The position numbers and the translations under genes were made by a program. From UBA1756 sp045222555 (GTDB taxonomy: Bacteria; Bacteroidota; Bacteroidia; Bacteroidales; WCHB1-69): 64,000 bases of DNA. The first letter of the stretch is position 1. Each line of letters begins with the position of its first letter. The notes beneath the pieces are model-generated. The model was not told the DNA's origin, did no database searches, and worked only from the letters and a program-made list of their open reading frames with translations. The stretch is from positions 283,334 through 347,333 of the forward strand of contig JBGUYY010000097.1 of NCBI GenBank assembly GCA_045222555.1, given 5' to 3'. This document shows positions 44,399-52,610 of this stretch, in pieces.

Positions 44399-45409
44399 CT
44401 ACCGACGGCTGGTTACCGTGAAATCCTTGTGAAACAGCAGGTTGATGATGCCGCGCAGGTAGCCGATGCCATAGGCGCAATGCACCACAAAAAACAGGTA
44501 GGGCATGATAAAGGACATCGGCGGACATTGTTCGCGGCGGGCGGTCTTGATGCCAATGGCGAAGCCCAATGCCCAGTAGATGAACACGATGAGCCAGTAA
44601 AGCCAGAAAAACAAGATGCTGAGGGAGGTAAGGAGAAAACCGATGGCCAGTCCCAGCACAAAGGCCAATGGGAAGAACTGTCGTATCGTGGCAGGACTTC
44701 CTAACTTTTTGTTTACCAATGGCTTAAACAATCCATACTGATAGAACATACTCCAAACTTTGCGCACGCTGTCGCGGGCATAATAGTCGATAACCAGATG
44801 CGGCAGCAGGTAGATGGAACCACCATTCTTGATGATGCGCCCGTTAAACTCATCATCCTGATTGCGAACTAGTTGTTCATCGAAATAGCCGATTTTGTCG
44901 AACAGCGAGCGGCGGAAGCAGCCGAACGGCACGGTATCGACCTTGCGAATCTGGTCGGAGCCGATACGGAAGTAGGAGTTGCCCATGCCGAAGGGTGAGC
45001 TGAGCACAGCGGCGATGCTCCGGCAGAGCGGGGTGTCATCGATCGGCAAGGTGCGGCACACACCGCCCACATTGTCGGCCTGCAGTTCGTTGAGGTAGCG
45101 CACCAATTCCGAGAAATAGCAGGTGGGAAACGAGGCGTGTGCATCGAGACGAATGATGATATCACCCTTGGCGGCACGAATACCCATATTCATGGCGGGC
45201 GGAACGATGCGTTGCGGGTTGTCAATCACCCGCAGCCACGGGTACTGCTGTGCCCACACCGCCAGCTTGCTGCGCGTGGCATCCGTACTCATCCCATCCA
45301 CAAACAGAACCTCCAAATCATCTTTCGGATAATCCTGATTCACAATAGATTGAACGCACTTGTCAATATATTTCTCCTCATTATAGATGGGAACGATAAC
45401 GCTAATCAT
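44399..45409 (-). CDS. Glycosyltransferase family 2 (membrane-associated)
   Basis: 336 residues. The GT-A start ISVIVPIYNEEKYIDKCVQS, the FVDGMSTDAT nucleotide-binding block and the DxD-type IIRLDAHASFP (Asp near residue 99) define the family. After the catalytic domain (about 1-230) two or three hydrophobic segments (about 245-325) anchor it to the membrane, as in ExoA-like enzymes. It is last in the seven-gene polysaccharide operon and overlaps the GT4 gene by 8 bp. Donor and linkage are unknown. Confidence 0.9.
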   Translation of the reverse strand: MISVIVPIYNEEKYIDKCVQSIVNQDYPKDDLEVLFVDGMSTDATRSKLAVWAQQYPWLRVIDNPQRIVPPAMNMGIRAAKGDIIIRLDAHASFPTCYFSELVRYLNELQADNVGGVCRTLPIDDTPLCRSIAAVLSSPFGMGNSYFRIGSDQIRKVDTVPFGCFRRSLFDKIGYFDEQLVRNQDDEFNGRIIKNGGSIYLLPHLVIDYYARDSVRKVWSMFYQYGLFKPLVNKKLGSPATIRQFFPLAFVLGLAIGFLLTSLSILFFWLYWLIVFIYWALGFAIGIKTARREQCPPMSFIMPYLFFVVHCAYGIGYLRGIINLLFHKDFTVTSRR

Positions 45410-46532
45410 TTACCTTATATATTATATGGTGATAGATTTCAGAATAACGATGCGCAATGCTTTCCCAGCGGAAAGGCTCGAAATCGGTGGTTTCCAACGT
45501 GTTGTACGCATCGGGCTTCCGTAGCAGGCGCGACAATGCCGCCTCGATTTCCTTCTCCGAATAGGGGTTTACGGCCTCCCCTACTCGCTTGTCAAACAGC
45601 CCATCGATACCTTCGCCACGGGTGTACAGCACCCGCAATCCCTGCGACAGAGCCTCGAGATACACCAATCCGAAAGTCTCTTTCTTGGAGGGCATAGCGA
45701 AGACACTGCACTGCTGGTAAATACTCTGTAACAGCGGTTTATCATAAATCGGGCCATGACAGATGAGGCAGTCAGGAAATTGGTGCACCAGCTGGATGAC
45801 GCGCTGTTCGTTTTCTCCACCGCCGCCTACCAAATGCAGGGTAAGATCGGGGATGTCGGCATGAAGACGCAACACCACATCCATCAGGCGAATCACATTC
45901 TTATTACTGTCGAACTTCCCCACATAGCACACCGAATGCGACTGGCGAGCTGGGGTGATGCAACGGTGCTCCAACCAATAGTCATTCAATCCATTAGCAA
46001 TGACCACTCCCTTCTGCTCCAACAATTCCGTCAGTCCCTTCAATGTCCAGTGGCGAGTGACTCTCCTCTGCAAATTCGGGGAGATGAAGATGACCTTTTC
46101 GGCCTCGCGAATCACCTGACGATGGACATTCCACAGGTGCGGCATGTAACGCATGAACACATTGATGTCGGTGTTGCGCACGGCCACCACGTAAGGGATG
46201 CCATACTTCTTTTTCAGCTGCAAGGCCACCGCACCGTCGCTGAACAGCGTGGTAGCATGCACCAAGTTCACCTTCGACAAGTCCATCTTCTTTTCCACAT
46301 CTTTTACCAAATTATTGATTTTCAAATGGAAAAGAAGTCTGTGGATTTTTTTGAGGATGGGAGAATAGATGATCTCGGTATTCTCACCCTCGAAGGCATT
46401 GCGCCCTATCAGATTGGGATGACGCACCGGACAATAGATGATTTGAGACACCCCTTCCGTATCAAGCCGATGGTAGAGTTCAGCGTGAACGGTGCTACCC
46501 GCGAAATCGTTGGAGAGGTGAAGCACTTTCAT
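45402..46532 (-). CDS. Glycosyltransferase family 4 (GT-B)
   Basis: 376 residues. The N-terminal Rossmann domain begins MKVLHLSNDFAGSTVHAELY. The C-terminal domain shows SVCYVGKFDSNKNVIRLMDV, LHLVGGGGENEQRV, and the E(x7)E-type donor region PSKKETFGLVYLEALSQGLR. It should act in the cytoplasm on the undecaprenyl-linked repeat unit. Overlap with the GT2 gene downstream and an 8-bp gap to the ATP-grasp gene upstream indicate tight co-translation. Sugar specificity unknown. Confidence 0.9.
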   Translation of the reverse strand: MKVLHLSNDFAGSTVHAELYHRLDTEGVSQIIYCPVRHPNLIGRNAFEGENTEIIYSPILKKIHRLLFHLKINNLVKDVEKKMDLSKVNLVHATTLFSDGAVALQLKKKYGIPYVVAVRNTDINVFMRYMPHLWNVHRQVIREAEKVIFISPNLQRRVTRHWTLKGLTELLEQKGVVIANGLNDYWLEHRCITPARQSHSVCYVGKFDSNKNVIRLMDVVLRLHADIPDLTLHLVGGGGENEQRVIQLVHQFPDCLICHGPIYDKPLLQSIYQQCSVFAMPSKKETFGLVYLEALSQGLRVLYTRGEGIDGLFDKRVGEAVNPYSEKEIEAALSRLLRKPDAYNTLETTDFEPFRWESIAHRYSEIYHHIIYKVND

Positions 46533-46540
46533 CTTTTATA

Positions 46541-47434
46541 TTACTGATTATCAATATTTTCTAAATTAACCATACTTCCGAATAGCAGATCACTTTCGGG
46601 CAGACGTCCCGAGTCGAAACCACCGCCAGGGGTGAAGGTCAGCTCGCCGAAATAGGCCTTACCGTTTTCCAGGTAGAAGTCGGCACGCACGAACGGGAAG
46701 GGTTTCGAAAGCTTTTCAGCATAGTCGAACAGCTGGTCGATGCCGTCGGGCTTGGGCACCGAGAAATCGTCGGGCAGGTGGAGCGAGCTACGGTTAAGTC
46801 GTTGCAGTTTCCAGCTGCGGTCGAAGAAGTAGAACGCCGGCTTCTCGTGCTCGCCTCGGCCCACACAACAGAGCACATATTTCGCTACTCCGTTGAAACA
46901 GTAGAACTTATAGTCCACCGGTGCACTGCCATCGGCCGTCTCAATCAACTTCTCGCACAGCAGCACCTTCTCCATCTTATACTGCGGCTCGGCAGCGAGG
47001 AGGTGCGCCTTGATCTTCTGGAAGTAGTTCAGCTCGCGCACGGCCTTGTCGCGGTCGAGTTGAGACTTGTCGGTGCAAATCACATTGCCGCCGCAGCCGA
47101 AGTTCCATTTCAGCACGAATTGGTCGGGAAGCTCCTCCCACGGAATCTCAGCGGCAGAATGGTAGGTGGCATACAGTTCGTTGAGGATATGCTCCAGTCC
47201 ACAGTCGCGCACATACTCGCGCACACGGTACTTGTCGGCGCACTGGCACACCAGTGCATTATCCTTATAATAATGCAGTTTCATCCATTGGATCTTCTCA
47301 TCTAACGTCTTGGGATTTTTCAAGTCGGGATATTTCCCATGACATCTTTTAAAGAAAAAACGGATATTGAGACGAGGCGAAATCCACGTCAGCAGGTAGC
47401 GGAACCAGAGGTTGGGTGTAGAGCGCAGATTCAT
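46541..47434 (-). CDS. TupA-like ATP-grasp protein
   Basis: 297 residues. The TupA-like signature is visible: LKNPKTLDEKIQWMKLHYYK, CADKYRVREYVRDCGLEHIL, the ATP-binding lysine region DQFVLKWNFGCGGNVICTDK, LCEKLIETADGSAPVDYKFY and the metal-binding end FVRADFYLENGKAYFGELTF followed by TPGGG. TupA-like ATP-grasp proteins occur in surface-polysaccharide loci; the name-giving gene belongs to teichuronopeptide synthesis in an alkaliphilic bacillus. A ligase joining an amino acid or carboxylate to the glycan is the natural prediction, unproven here. One of two ATP-grasp genes in this operon. Confidence 0.88.
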   Translation of the reverse strand: MNLRSTPNLWFRYLLTWISPRLNIRFFFKRCHGKYPDLKNPKTLDEKIQWMKLHYYKDNALVCQCADKYRVREYVRDCGLEHILNELYATYHSAAEIPWEELPDQFVLKWNFGCGGNVICTDKSQLDRDKAVRELNYFQKIKAHLLAAEPQYKMEKVLLCEKLIETADGSAPVDYKFYCFNGVAKYVLCCVGRGEHEKPAFYFFDRSWKLQRLNRSSLHLPDDFSVPKPDGIDQLFDYAEKLSKPFPFVRADFYLENGKAYFGELTFTPGGGFDSGRLPESDLLFGSMVNLENIDNQ

Positions 47435-47445
47435 CTTATATACAA

Positions 47446-48735
47446 TTATTTAGAAGAGATTTTTTTGGAAAGATGACGACGGTTGAGCCAGAGGTCATGC
47501 AGTTCGCGGTACCAGATTTGCGGTTCCTGCGGCTTTTGCTCCAACTGTGCGCATTGCTGTTCAGACAAAGTGCGCATGGAAAAACCAAACAACAGAAAGA
47601 CAAGCAGTTGCACTTCTCCCGGTCCGTACGGGAATGAGGGCTCGAAGAAGCTGGCGAGGAAGGGCAGCGTGCACACCACGAAACCCACCTGCGTAACATC
47701 GGTGCGCCACGAGCGGAAACAGCCCCACAGCACGCGGATGCCGAAATAGAGGTAGAACAGGAGGAAAGGTATCGCCCATATTCCATAACGCAATCCTCTG
47801 AGGATAAAATAATTATGAATTAATTTTATACCTGAAGACTGTGACAATTCGCCTGATACCGGGTTTCGAGAAAACTCCCGCATCCCCTCCAAGTCGCGTT
47901 CCAAGCGGTTGGAACTAAGGTTGTCGGTAAGGTCATGGTTGAGATTCTTACCTCCACTAAAGAAGGTGTGCAACTCATCGCCGATGAAGCCCGTATAGAG
48001 GATGTAGCCAATCCAGACGGCTGCGGCGATGGAGAAAAACGTCATGGGCGACCACTTCCATTTCCAGTTGCCATCTTTCACGCTGACCATCAGCATACAG
48101 GCCAGTAGCGAGAAGGTTGCGGTGCGCGCCCGAATCAGTAGCAGCACCAGCACGGCGAGGAAAAACACCAGCCAGAAATGCACCCGCCACTCCTTGTCCT
48201 TCATGCCGAAGAAGAAGAGCGCAGCGGCACCCGTGGCCATCAGCATTCCCACCTGATTTTTACCTCTATTAAATAGGTAATACTCAGGTACATAGAATCC
48301 TTTAGCATAAAAATAGCAGTTGATCAATCCCATCGCCACCAATGCCACCGTATAGTAATAGGCAACATTCCGCCAAAACTTCAAATCACTTTTCATATTC
48401 ATTCCCAGACAGATACAAAGAAAAGCAATCATCAGCTGGGTAAGGTCTTCCAGATGAAAAGTCTTTTTGAAAATTTTGAAAAGAAGAAATTCCACTGCCA
48501 CCACCGCTATCACACCGATGAAAATCTTCATAAAAGGACGGGAAAAGGTTCTTTTGAAAGAAAAGGTGAGTATGGTAGAAAGGCCCATCAGGGCAATGAT
48601 GACGTAGCGGAAGATATAGTAGGAAGGCTTGAGGTAGGTCCACGGCAGGAACGATGCCGCCACGAGGGCAAGCGCGACACAGATTGCCACCTTGGCGATG
48701 GTGTTTTTCATATCGATTTTTGCAGTTGGATTCAT
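47446..48735 (-). CDS. O-antigen ligase/polymerase-like membrane protein (Wzy type)
   Basis: 429 residues from the ATG at 48735, which overlaps the previous stop as TGATG. About ten to twelve hydrophobic segments run from AKVAICVALALVAASF to GFVVCTLPFLASFF. A large periplasmic loop sits around FIGDELHTFFSGGKNLNHDL and RLERDLEGMREFSRNPVSGE, the arrangement seen in Wzy polymerases and WaaL ligases. Position next to a Wzx flippase favours the polymerase role, though a ligase cannot be excluded. Sequence similarity in this family is very low, so the call rests on topology and context. Confidence 0.8.
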   Translation of the reverse strand: MNPTAKIDMKNTIAKVAICVALALVAASFLPWTYLKPSYYIFRYVIIALMGLSTILTFSFKRTFSRPFMKIFIGVIAVVAVEFLLFKIFKKTFHLEDLTQLMIAFLCICLGMNMKSDLKFWRNVAYYYTVALVAMGLINCYFYAKGFYVPEYYLFNRGKNQVGMLMATGAAALFFFGMKDKEWRVHFWLVFFLAVLVLLLIRARTATFSLLACMLMVSVKDGNWKWKWSPMTFFSIAAAVWIGYILYTGFIGDELHTFFSGGKNLNHDLTDNLSSNRLERDLEGMREFSRNPVSGELSQSSGIKLIHNYFILRGLRYGIWAIPFLLFYLYFGIRVLWGCFRSWRTDVTQVGFVVCTLPFLASFFEPSFPYGPGEVQLLVFLLFGFSMRTLSEQQCAQLEQKPQEPQIWYRELHDLWLNRRHLSKKISSK

Positions 48736-49817
48736 CACAAATTATTCAAAACAGTATTGGGTTTATGACGCAGGCTGAGCAGGATCTCTTCGGTCATCTC
48801 GCCGAAGGCAGGGCCATGGGCGGTCTGGCTGAGGTCGGGGGCTCGGTTCCACTCGATGAGGACGGGCTCACCCTGCTGGTCGATGCCGAAGTCCCAACCA
48901 ATAAGGTTGAAATAGGGCAGCCGTGTGTGCAGCTCCTTCACCAATGCCACCACCTTGTCGAAAGAGGGTATGGCGAAACCTTTCAGCACGGTGCCGCAGT
49001 CGGTGGTCTCGATGCGTTTTTCGGCAGGCGTACCGTAGGCGCAGTCGAGGATGGTGCCGGTGGCGAGGTCAATGTCGGCGTTGATACCGCCGGCCGTCTC
49101 GTTATCCACACACTGTCCCGTACGACCGATGCGCACCACCACATACAGGATGTGCACCTCGCGCTCGTCGCGGTACGACAAAACTCGTAACGTGTTGAGA
49201 GAGGTGGGGTTCAGCTTCGACATCTCCTCATGCTGACCGATTTTTTCCTGGATGATAAAGTTCTTCCCGTAACTGTCGAAAAGTTCTTCCATCGTCTTTC
49301 CGCTTCCCTCCATACGGCCATCGGTGGTAGAGAACACGTTGACGCCCTGTCCCCACATTCCTTCGGTAGAGGGTTTGGAGACGGCGGCCGGCAGGTTGCG
49401 ACACAACTCCAACGCCTCCTCGCGGCTCACCGGCTTTGTACCAGCATAGTAATAGCCGTTCATGTTCTTCACAATGGTCTTCGGACGGTTCACATCCGGG
49501 AAATAAAGATCGTAAAGTCCCTTGTCCACGTAGGCGTGACGTACCCCGAACTGGTTAAGCTTATAAATAATCTGCTGGTGATAGATGCAGGTCGGGATGT
49601 AGCGCACCGAGAAGTTGCCATTGCGCGAATAGAAATATTCGTGCCAGTAGGTGGGCACCTTCTGTCCTAACATCTTCTGATAGAACACGTTGATGTCGCT
49701 AATCTGTCCTTGGGTGAGCGGCACCAAGTCGCACTGCTTCATCTTCGACTTGATGTTGGCGATGTCGTCACGGTACCGGACGCTGATGTAACGGGATTTC
49801 AAAAGTTCGATTAACAT
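48735..49817 (-). CDS. Sugar-transfer-associated ATP-grasp protein
   Basis: 360 residues. The ATP-grasp fold is supported by AAVSKPSTEGMWGQGVNVFS (phosphate-loop/lysine region), FIIQEKIGQHEEMSKLNPTS, VDNETAGGINADIDLATGTI and the C-terminal metal site FNLIGWDFGIDQQGEPVLIE followed by WNRAPD. This matches the ATPgrasp_ST family, predicted to work in cell-surface polysaccharide synthesis, with no characterised reaction that I know of. The stop overlaps the Wzy start by one base, and a 9-bp gap separates it from the flippase. With the TupA-like protein this makes two distinct ligase-fold enzymes in one operon. Confidence 0.87.
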   Translation of the reverse strand: MLIELLKSRYISVRYRDDIANIKSKMKQCDLVPLTQGQISDINVFYQKMLGQKVPTYWHEYFYSRNGNFSVRYIPTCIYHQQIIYKLNQFGVRHAYVDKGLYDLYFPDVNRPKTIVKNMNGYYYAGTKPVSREEALELCRNLPAAVSKPSTEGMWGQGVNVFSTTDGRMEGSGKTMEELFDSYGKNFIIQEKIGQHEEMSKLNPTSLNTLRVLSYRDEREVHILYVVVRIGRTGQCVDNETAGGINADIDLATGTILDCAYGTPAEKRIETTDCGTVLKGFAIPSFDKVVALVKELHTRLPYFNLIGWDFGIDQQGEPVLIEWNRAPDLSQTAHGPAFGEMTEEILLSLRHKPNTVLNNL

Positions 49818-49826
49818 ATCTTCAAG

Positions 49827-51287
49827 TTATGAACGATTTCTAATTTGTTTCCATTTTTGAACCACAACCTCCCAATAGATGGAGAAGCCTTCTAATTTAA
49901 AGAGCAGTGAAAGAGCAAGATAAACAACGCAGAAAAGAAGTATCTGCAAAAACATGATCAGGTAGGGATGAAGATGAGGGATGAAGGAAAGCCCCCATGC
50001 TGCCGCTGCCGCCAGCAAGGTCACCAGCATGTAGCCTATCCAGTCGCGGATTTGGCTGAACAGTCCGTAGCGGATTAACCTTCCCACTACCACCGCGTTG
50101 ATGACGTAGCAGAGATAGCCGAACAGCGCAACTGCATACAGCATGCCCATGATGCCGAACTGCACGCCAGCCACAATCATGCCGATGCCGAGCAACCGTT
50201 TTACCAACTGCACGATAAAATAGAGACTGCCCTTTCCTAATGATTTTATAATATTGGTATTCAATGTATTAAGCGTATAGATAGCCCCCGATATACAGAG
50301 AATCTGAAAGTAGGGCACTGCAGCCTCCCATTTGGCGGAATAGAGAAGGATGATGAGCGGCTGGGCAATCACAATCAGCAACACCATGAGTGGGAAATTG
50401 AGATAGGTAACCGCCTTGATATTTTTACGCAAGGCGCGGTGCAACTGCTGCCGGTCGTCCTGCATCCGCGAGAAGACGGGGAAAGAGACCTCGTTGACGA
50501 TAGTGGAAAGCGTGGTGGTGGGCACCTCCTCGAGTTTCTTGGCCTGGTTGTAATAACCGAGGTCGCCGGCAGTGAACATCTTGCCGATGATCAGTCGCTG
50601 CAGGTTGGTATAGATAGTCTCCACCAGCGAAGAGAGCAGCATCAATCCGCCGAAACTGAAGAGCGAGCCGAGGCTTTTCCAGCTGAATTCCCAGGTGGGG
50701 CGCCACGAGCTCATGCGCCAGAGCAGCAGCACGCTGGCCACGGCACTGCACAGCGACGAGGCCACCAAACTCCACACCCCATAGCCCCAGAACGCCATAG
50801 CGATACCGATGACGGTGCCGATGATGGCGGCAATCAGGTTTCGTATCGACAACTCTCTAAATCTCAACTGCTTCTGCAACTGCGTGGCCTGCACGATGGC
50901 GAAGGCCTGAATGAGCAGCGTGAGGCTCTGCACCCGCAACACCGCCGACAGCTGCGGCATGGCATAGAAGCGTGCGATGGCTGGCGCGGTAAAGAAAAGC
51001 AGCAGATAGAAGATCAGCGAGACGGCGAGATTCCAGTAGAAGACGGTAGTATAGTCGAGGTGGGTGGGGTTCTTGCGCTGGATAAGCGCCGTTCCCAGTC
51101 CGCCATTCACAAAAATGGCAGAAACGGCGATGAAGACATAGAGCATGGCGATACATCCGAAGTCATCGGGCATCAACAGGCGCGCCAACACCAGATTGGA
51201 CAAGAAGTTGATGAGCATGGTGCCGAGTCGGCCAACACTGCTCCACAACATTCCTGCGATTGTCTTTTCCTTCAGATTATCAGGCAT
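49827..51287 (-). CDS. Polysaccharide flippase (Wzx/WzxC family)
   Basis: 486 residues, with about twelve to fourteen hydrophobic segments. The start LKEKTIAGMLWSSVGRLGTM, LARLLMPDDFGCIAMLYVF and GKMFTAGDLGYYNQAKKLEE are typical of the WzxC branch of the MOP exporter superfamily. It would flip undecaprenyl-pyrophosphate-linked repeat units to the periplasm for the Wzy-like protein encoded two genes downstream. It starts 2 bp after the opine-dehydrogenase stop. Confidence 0.9.
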   Translation of the reverse strand: MPDNLKEKTIAGMLWSSVGRLGTMLINFLSNLVLARLLMPDDFGCIAMLYVFIAVSAIFVNGGLGTALIQRKNPTHLDYTTVFYWNLAVSLIFYLLLFFTAPAIARFYAMPQLSAVLRVQSLTLLIQAFAIVQATQLQKQLRFRELSIRNLIAAIIGTVIGIAMAFWGYGVWSLVASSLCSAVASVLLLWRMSSWRPTWEFSWKSLGSLFSFGGLMLLSSLVETIYTNLQRLIIGKMFTAGDLGYYNQAKKLEEVPTTTLSTIVNEVSFPVFSRMQDDRQQLHRALRKNIKAVTYLNFPLMVLLIVIAQPLIILLYSAKWEAAVPYFQILCISGAIYTLNTLNTNIIKSLGKGSLYFIVQLVKRLLGIGMIVAGVQFGIMGMLYAVALFGYLCYVINAVVVGRLIRYGLFSQIRDWIGYMLVTLLAAAAAWGLSFIPHLHPYLIMFLQILLFCVVYLALSLLFKLEGFSIYWEVVVQKWKQIRNRS

Positions 51288-51289
51288 TT

Positions 51290-52375
51290 CTATTCAATAA
51301 TGGCACGCTGAATATCTTCAAAAGTCACGTCGTTCTTCTGCAGAAGATACTGTATAGAACGAGCATTTGTACGTAAATCTTTGTTTATCAATGCGGAAGC
51401 GAGTGATGTAATGGATTCTTGTATAGAAGTGTCCACCCCAACAATTTTACCAATGGAGATAAAAAGACCGAGTCCCATCGGGATATCCTCATGGAAGTAG
51501 CGGTGGTTGATGGAGGAGGGGCCTTTGTTGGAGGAGTTGGCGAAAGAGCGGAACACCTCCATGGCATCTTGGGAGAGATCCTCCTCGTTGCGCCACTTGG
51601 CGGCCTCGAAGTAGTCGAGGGAATCACATCCGAAAGCATTGAGAATCAAATTTTTCTGTTTGTCGAAGGCTTGAATGACCTTGACTACGGAAGGGGTGAA
51701 CGCCTCGCGGTACATCCAGAACTCGCCGCCGCTATGCTCGATGCGGGAGGCGGAGAAGATGATGCCGATGGGGTGCACAATCATGTTAGGGTTGTGAAGG
51801 GCAGACTCGAGGATATGCTTGCGCGTGTATCGCGTATTGGCGAAGCACTTCGAAAGGGTATCCACCACCTGCGGGAGGGCAGCGACGGGCAGTGCCGACA
51901 CCGCATTGCGCGGGTTGTAGAAGGTGATACGCACATACATCGAGTCCACGATGCGACCGTTGTACGCCGTAGTTTCCCATTCGCTATAGATCACATCGCG
52001 TTGGATGAAACGCTTGAAAATCAGGCTGCCCATATAGCCAGGCACCAGTACAATCAGCTGTCCGTCGCGCACGAAAGGCGCAATGAGGCGGGCCACATGT
52101 TCGTGCTGGCTTGTGGTAGTGGTTACCATCAGGATGTCGCCGAACTCCACCGCTTTTTGCACATCGCGGGTGATGAACGCCGGACGCACGAAGAAACGCC
52201 TTCCGCCATCGGTTTCATCCTTGACATTGTAGCCATGCTCCTGTTCAATGATGTCGTAGAACTCGTTGTTGGAAGATGACGAGGTCTTGAGCAGCGCCAC
52301 CTCATGCTGGTTTTGCAAGAGTTTGGCCGCATGTATCAGGCCTGAATTTCCACATCCAATAACTGTGATTTTCAT
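51290..52375 (-). CDS. NAD(P)-dependent octopine/nopaline dehydrogenase-family protein
   Basis: 361 residues. The N-terminal Rossmann domain starts KITVIGCGNSGLIHAAKLL (GxGxxG at 7-12). The C-terminal opine-dehydrogenase domain contains ALHNPNMIVHPIGIIFSA with His201 in the N-x-HP context of the family's catalytic histidine, plus EFWMYREAFTPSVVKVIQAF and NHRYFHEDIPMGLGLFISIG. Characterised members reductively condense an amino acid with a 2-oxo acid (pyruvate or 2-oxoglutarate). As first gene of a polysaccharide operon, it may make an N-(1-carboxyalkyl) amino acid used to decorate the glycan. A different 2-oxo-acid/sugar reduction is the alternative. Confidence 0.88.
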   Translation of the reverse strand: MKITVIGCGNSGLIHAAKLLQNQHEVALLKTSSSSNNEFYDIIEQEHGYNVKDETDGGRRFFVRPAFITRDVQKAVEFGDILMVTTTTSQHEHVARLIAPFVRDGQLIVLVPGYMGSLIFKRFIQRDVIYSEWETTAYNGRIVDSMYVRITFYNPRNAVSALPVAALPQVVDTLSKCFANTRYTRKHILESALHNPNMIVHPIGIIFSASRIEHSGGEFWMYREAFTPSVVKVIQAFDKQKNLILNAFGCDSLDYFEAAKWRNEEDLSQDAMEVFRSFANSSNKGPSSINHRYFHEDIPMGLGLFISIGKIVGVDTSIQESITSLASALINKDLRTNARSIQYLLQKNDVTFEDIQRAIIE

Positions 52376-52473
52376 ATTATAATCATTTTATTTCTAAAAG
52401 AAATCCCATAAACATCACAATATCAAATAGTTAATAAACAGTCTACCTATTACGGCATAGCACATAAAAGTTT

Positions 52474-52482
52474 GCAAAAATA
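52474..52482 (-). promoter_or_regulatory. -7 promoter element (TATTTTTGC) for the polysaccharide operon
   Basis: TAnnTTTG plus C on the minus strand, about 99 bp before the opine-dehydrogenase gene; the only match in this gap on that strand. The long leader could carry regulation. Confidence 0.65.
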
Positions 52483-52560
52483 CATAAAAAATTCCACCCT
52501 TACATCCTTATATTTTTTAAAAAAAATTAAAGAAAAATGATTTTATGTGGATAATTATTG

Positions 52561-52569
52561 TAAATTTGC
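52561..52569 (+). promoter_or_regulatory. -7 promoter element (TAAATTTGC) for the 1423-residue T9SS gene
   Basis: TAnnTTTG plus C, 42 bp before the ATG. Confidence 0.65.
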
Positions 52570-52610
52570 CGCTGGTTTTCAAAATTAATAATTTGGCAGA
52601 TTTTTTATAA

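Noticed and set aside
52376..52610. Invertible promoter controlling the polysaccharide operon
   Set aside because: No flanking inverted repeats of useful length were seen, and no recombinase is nearby.
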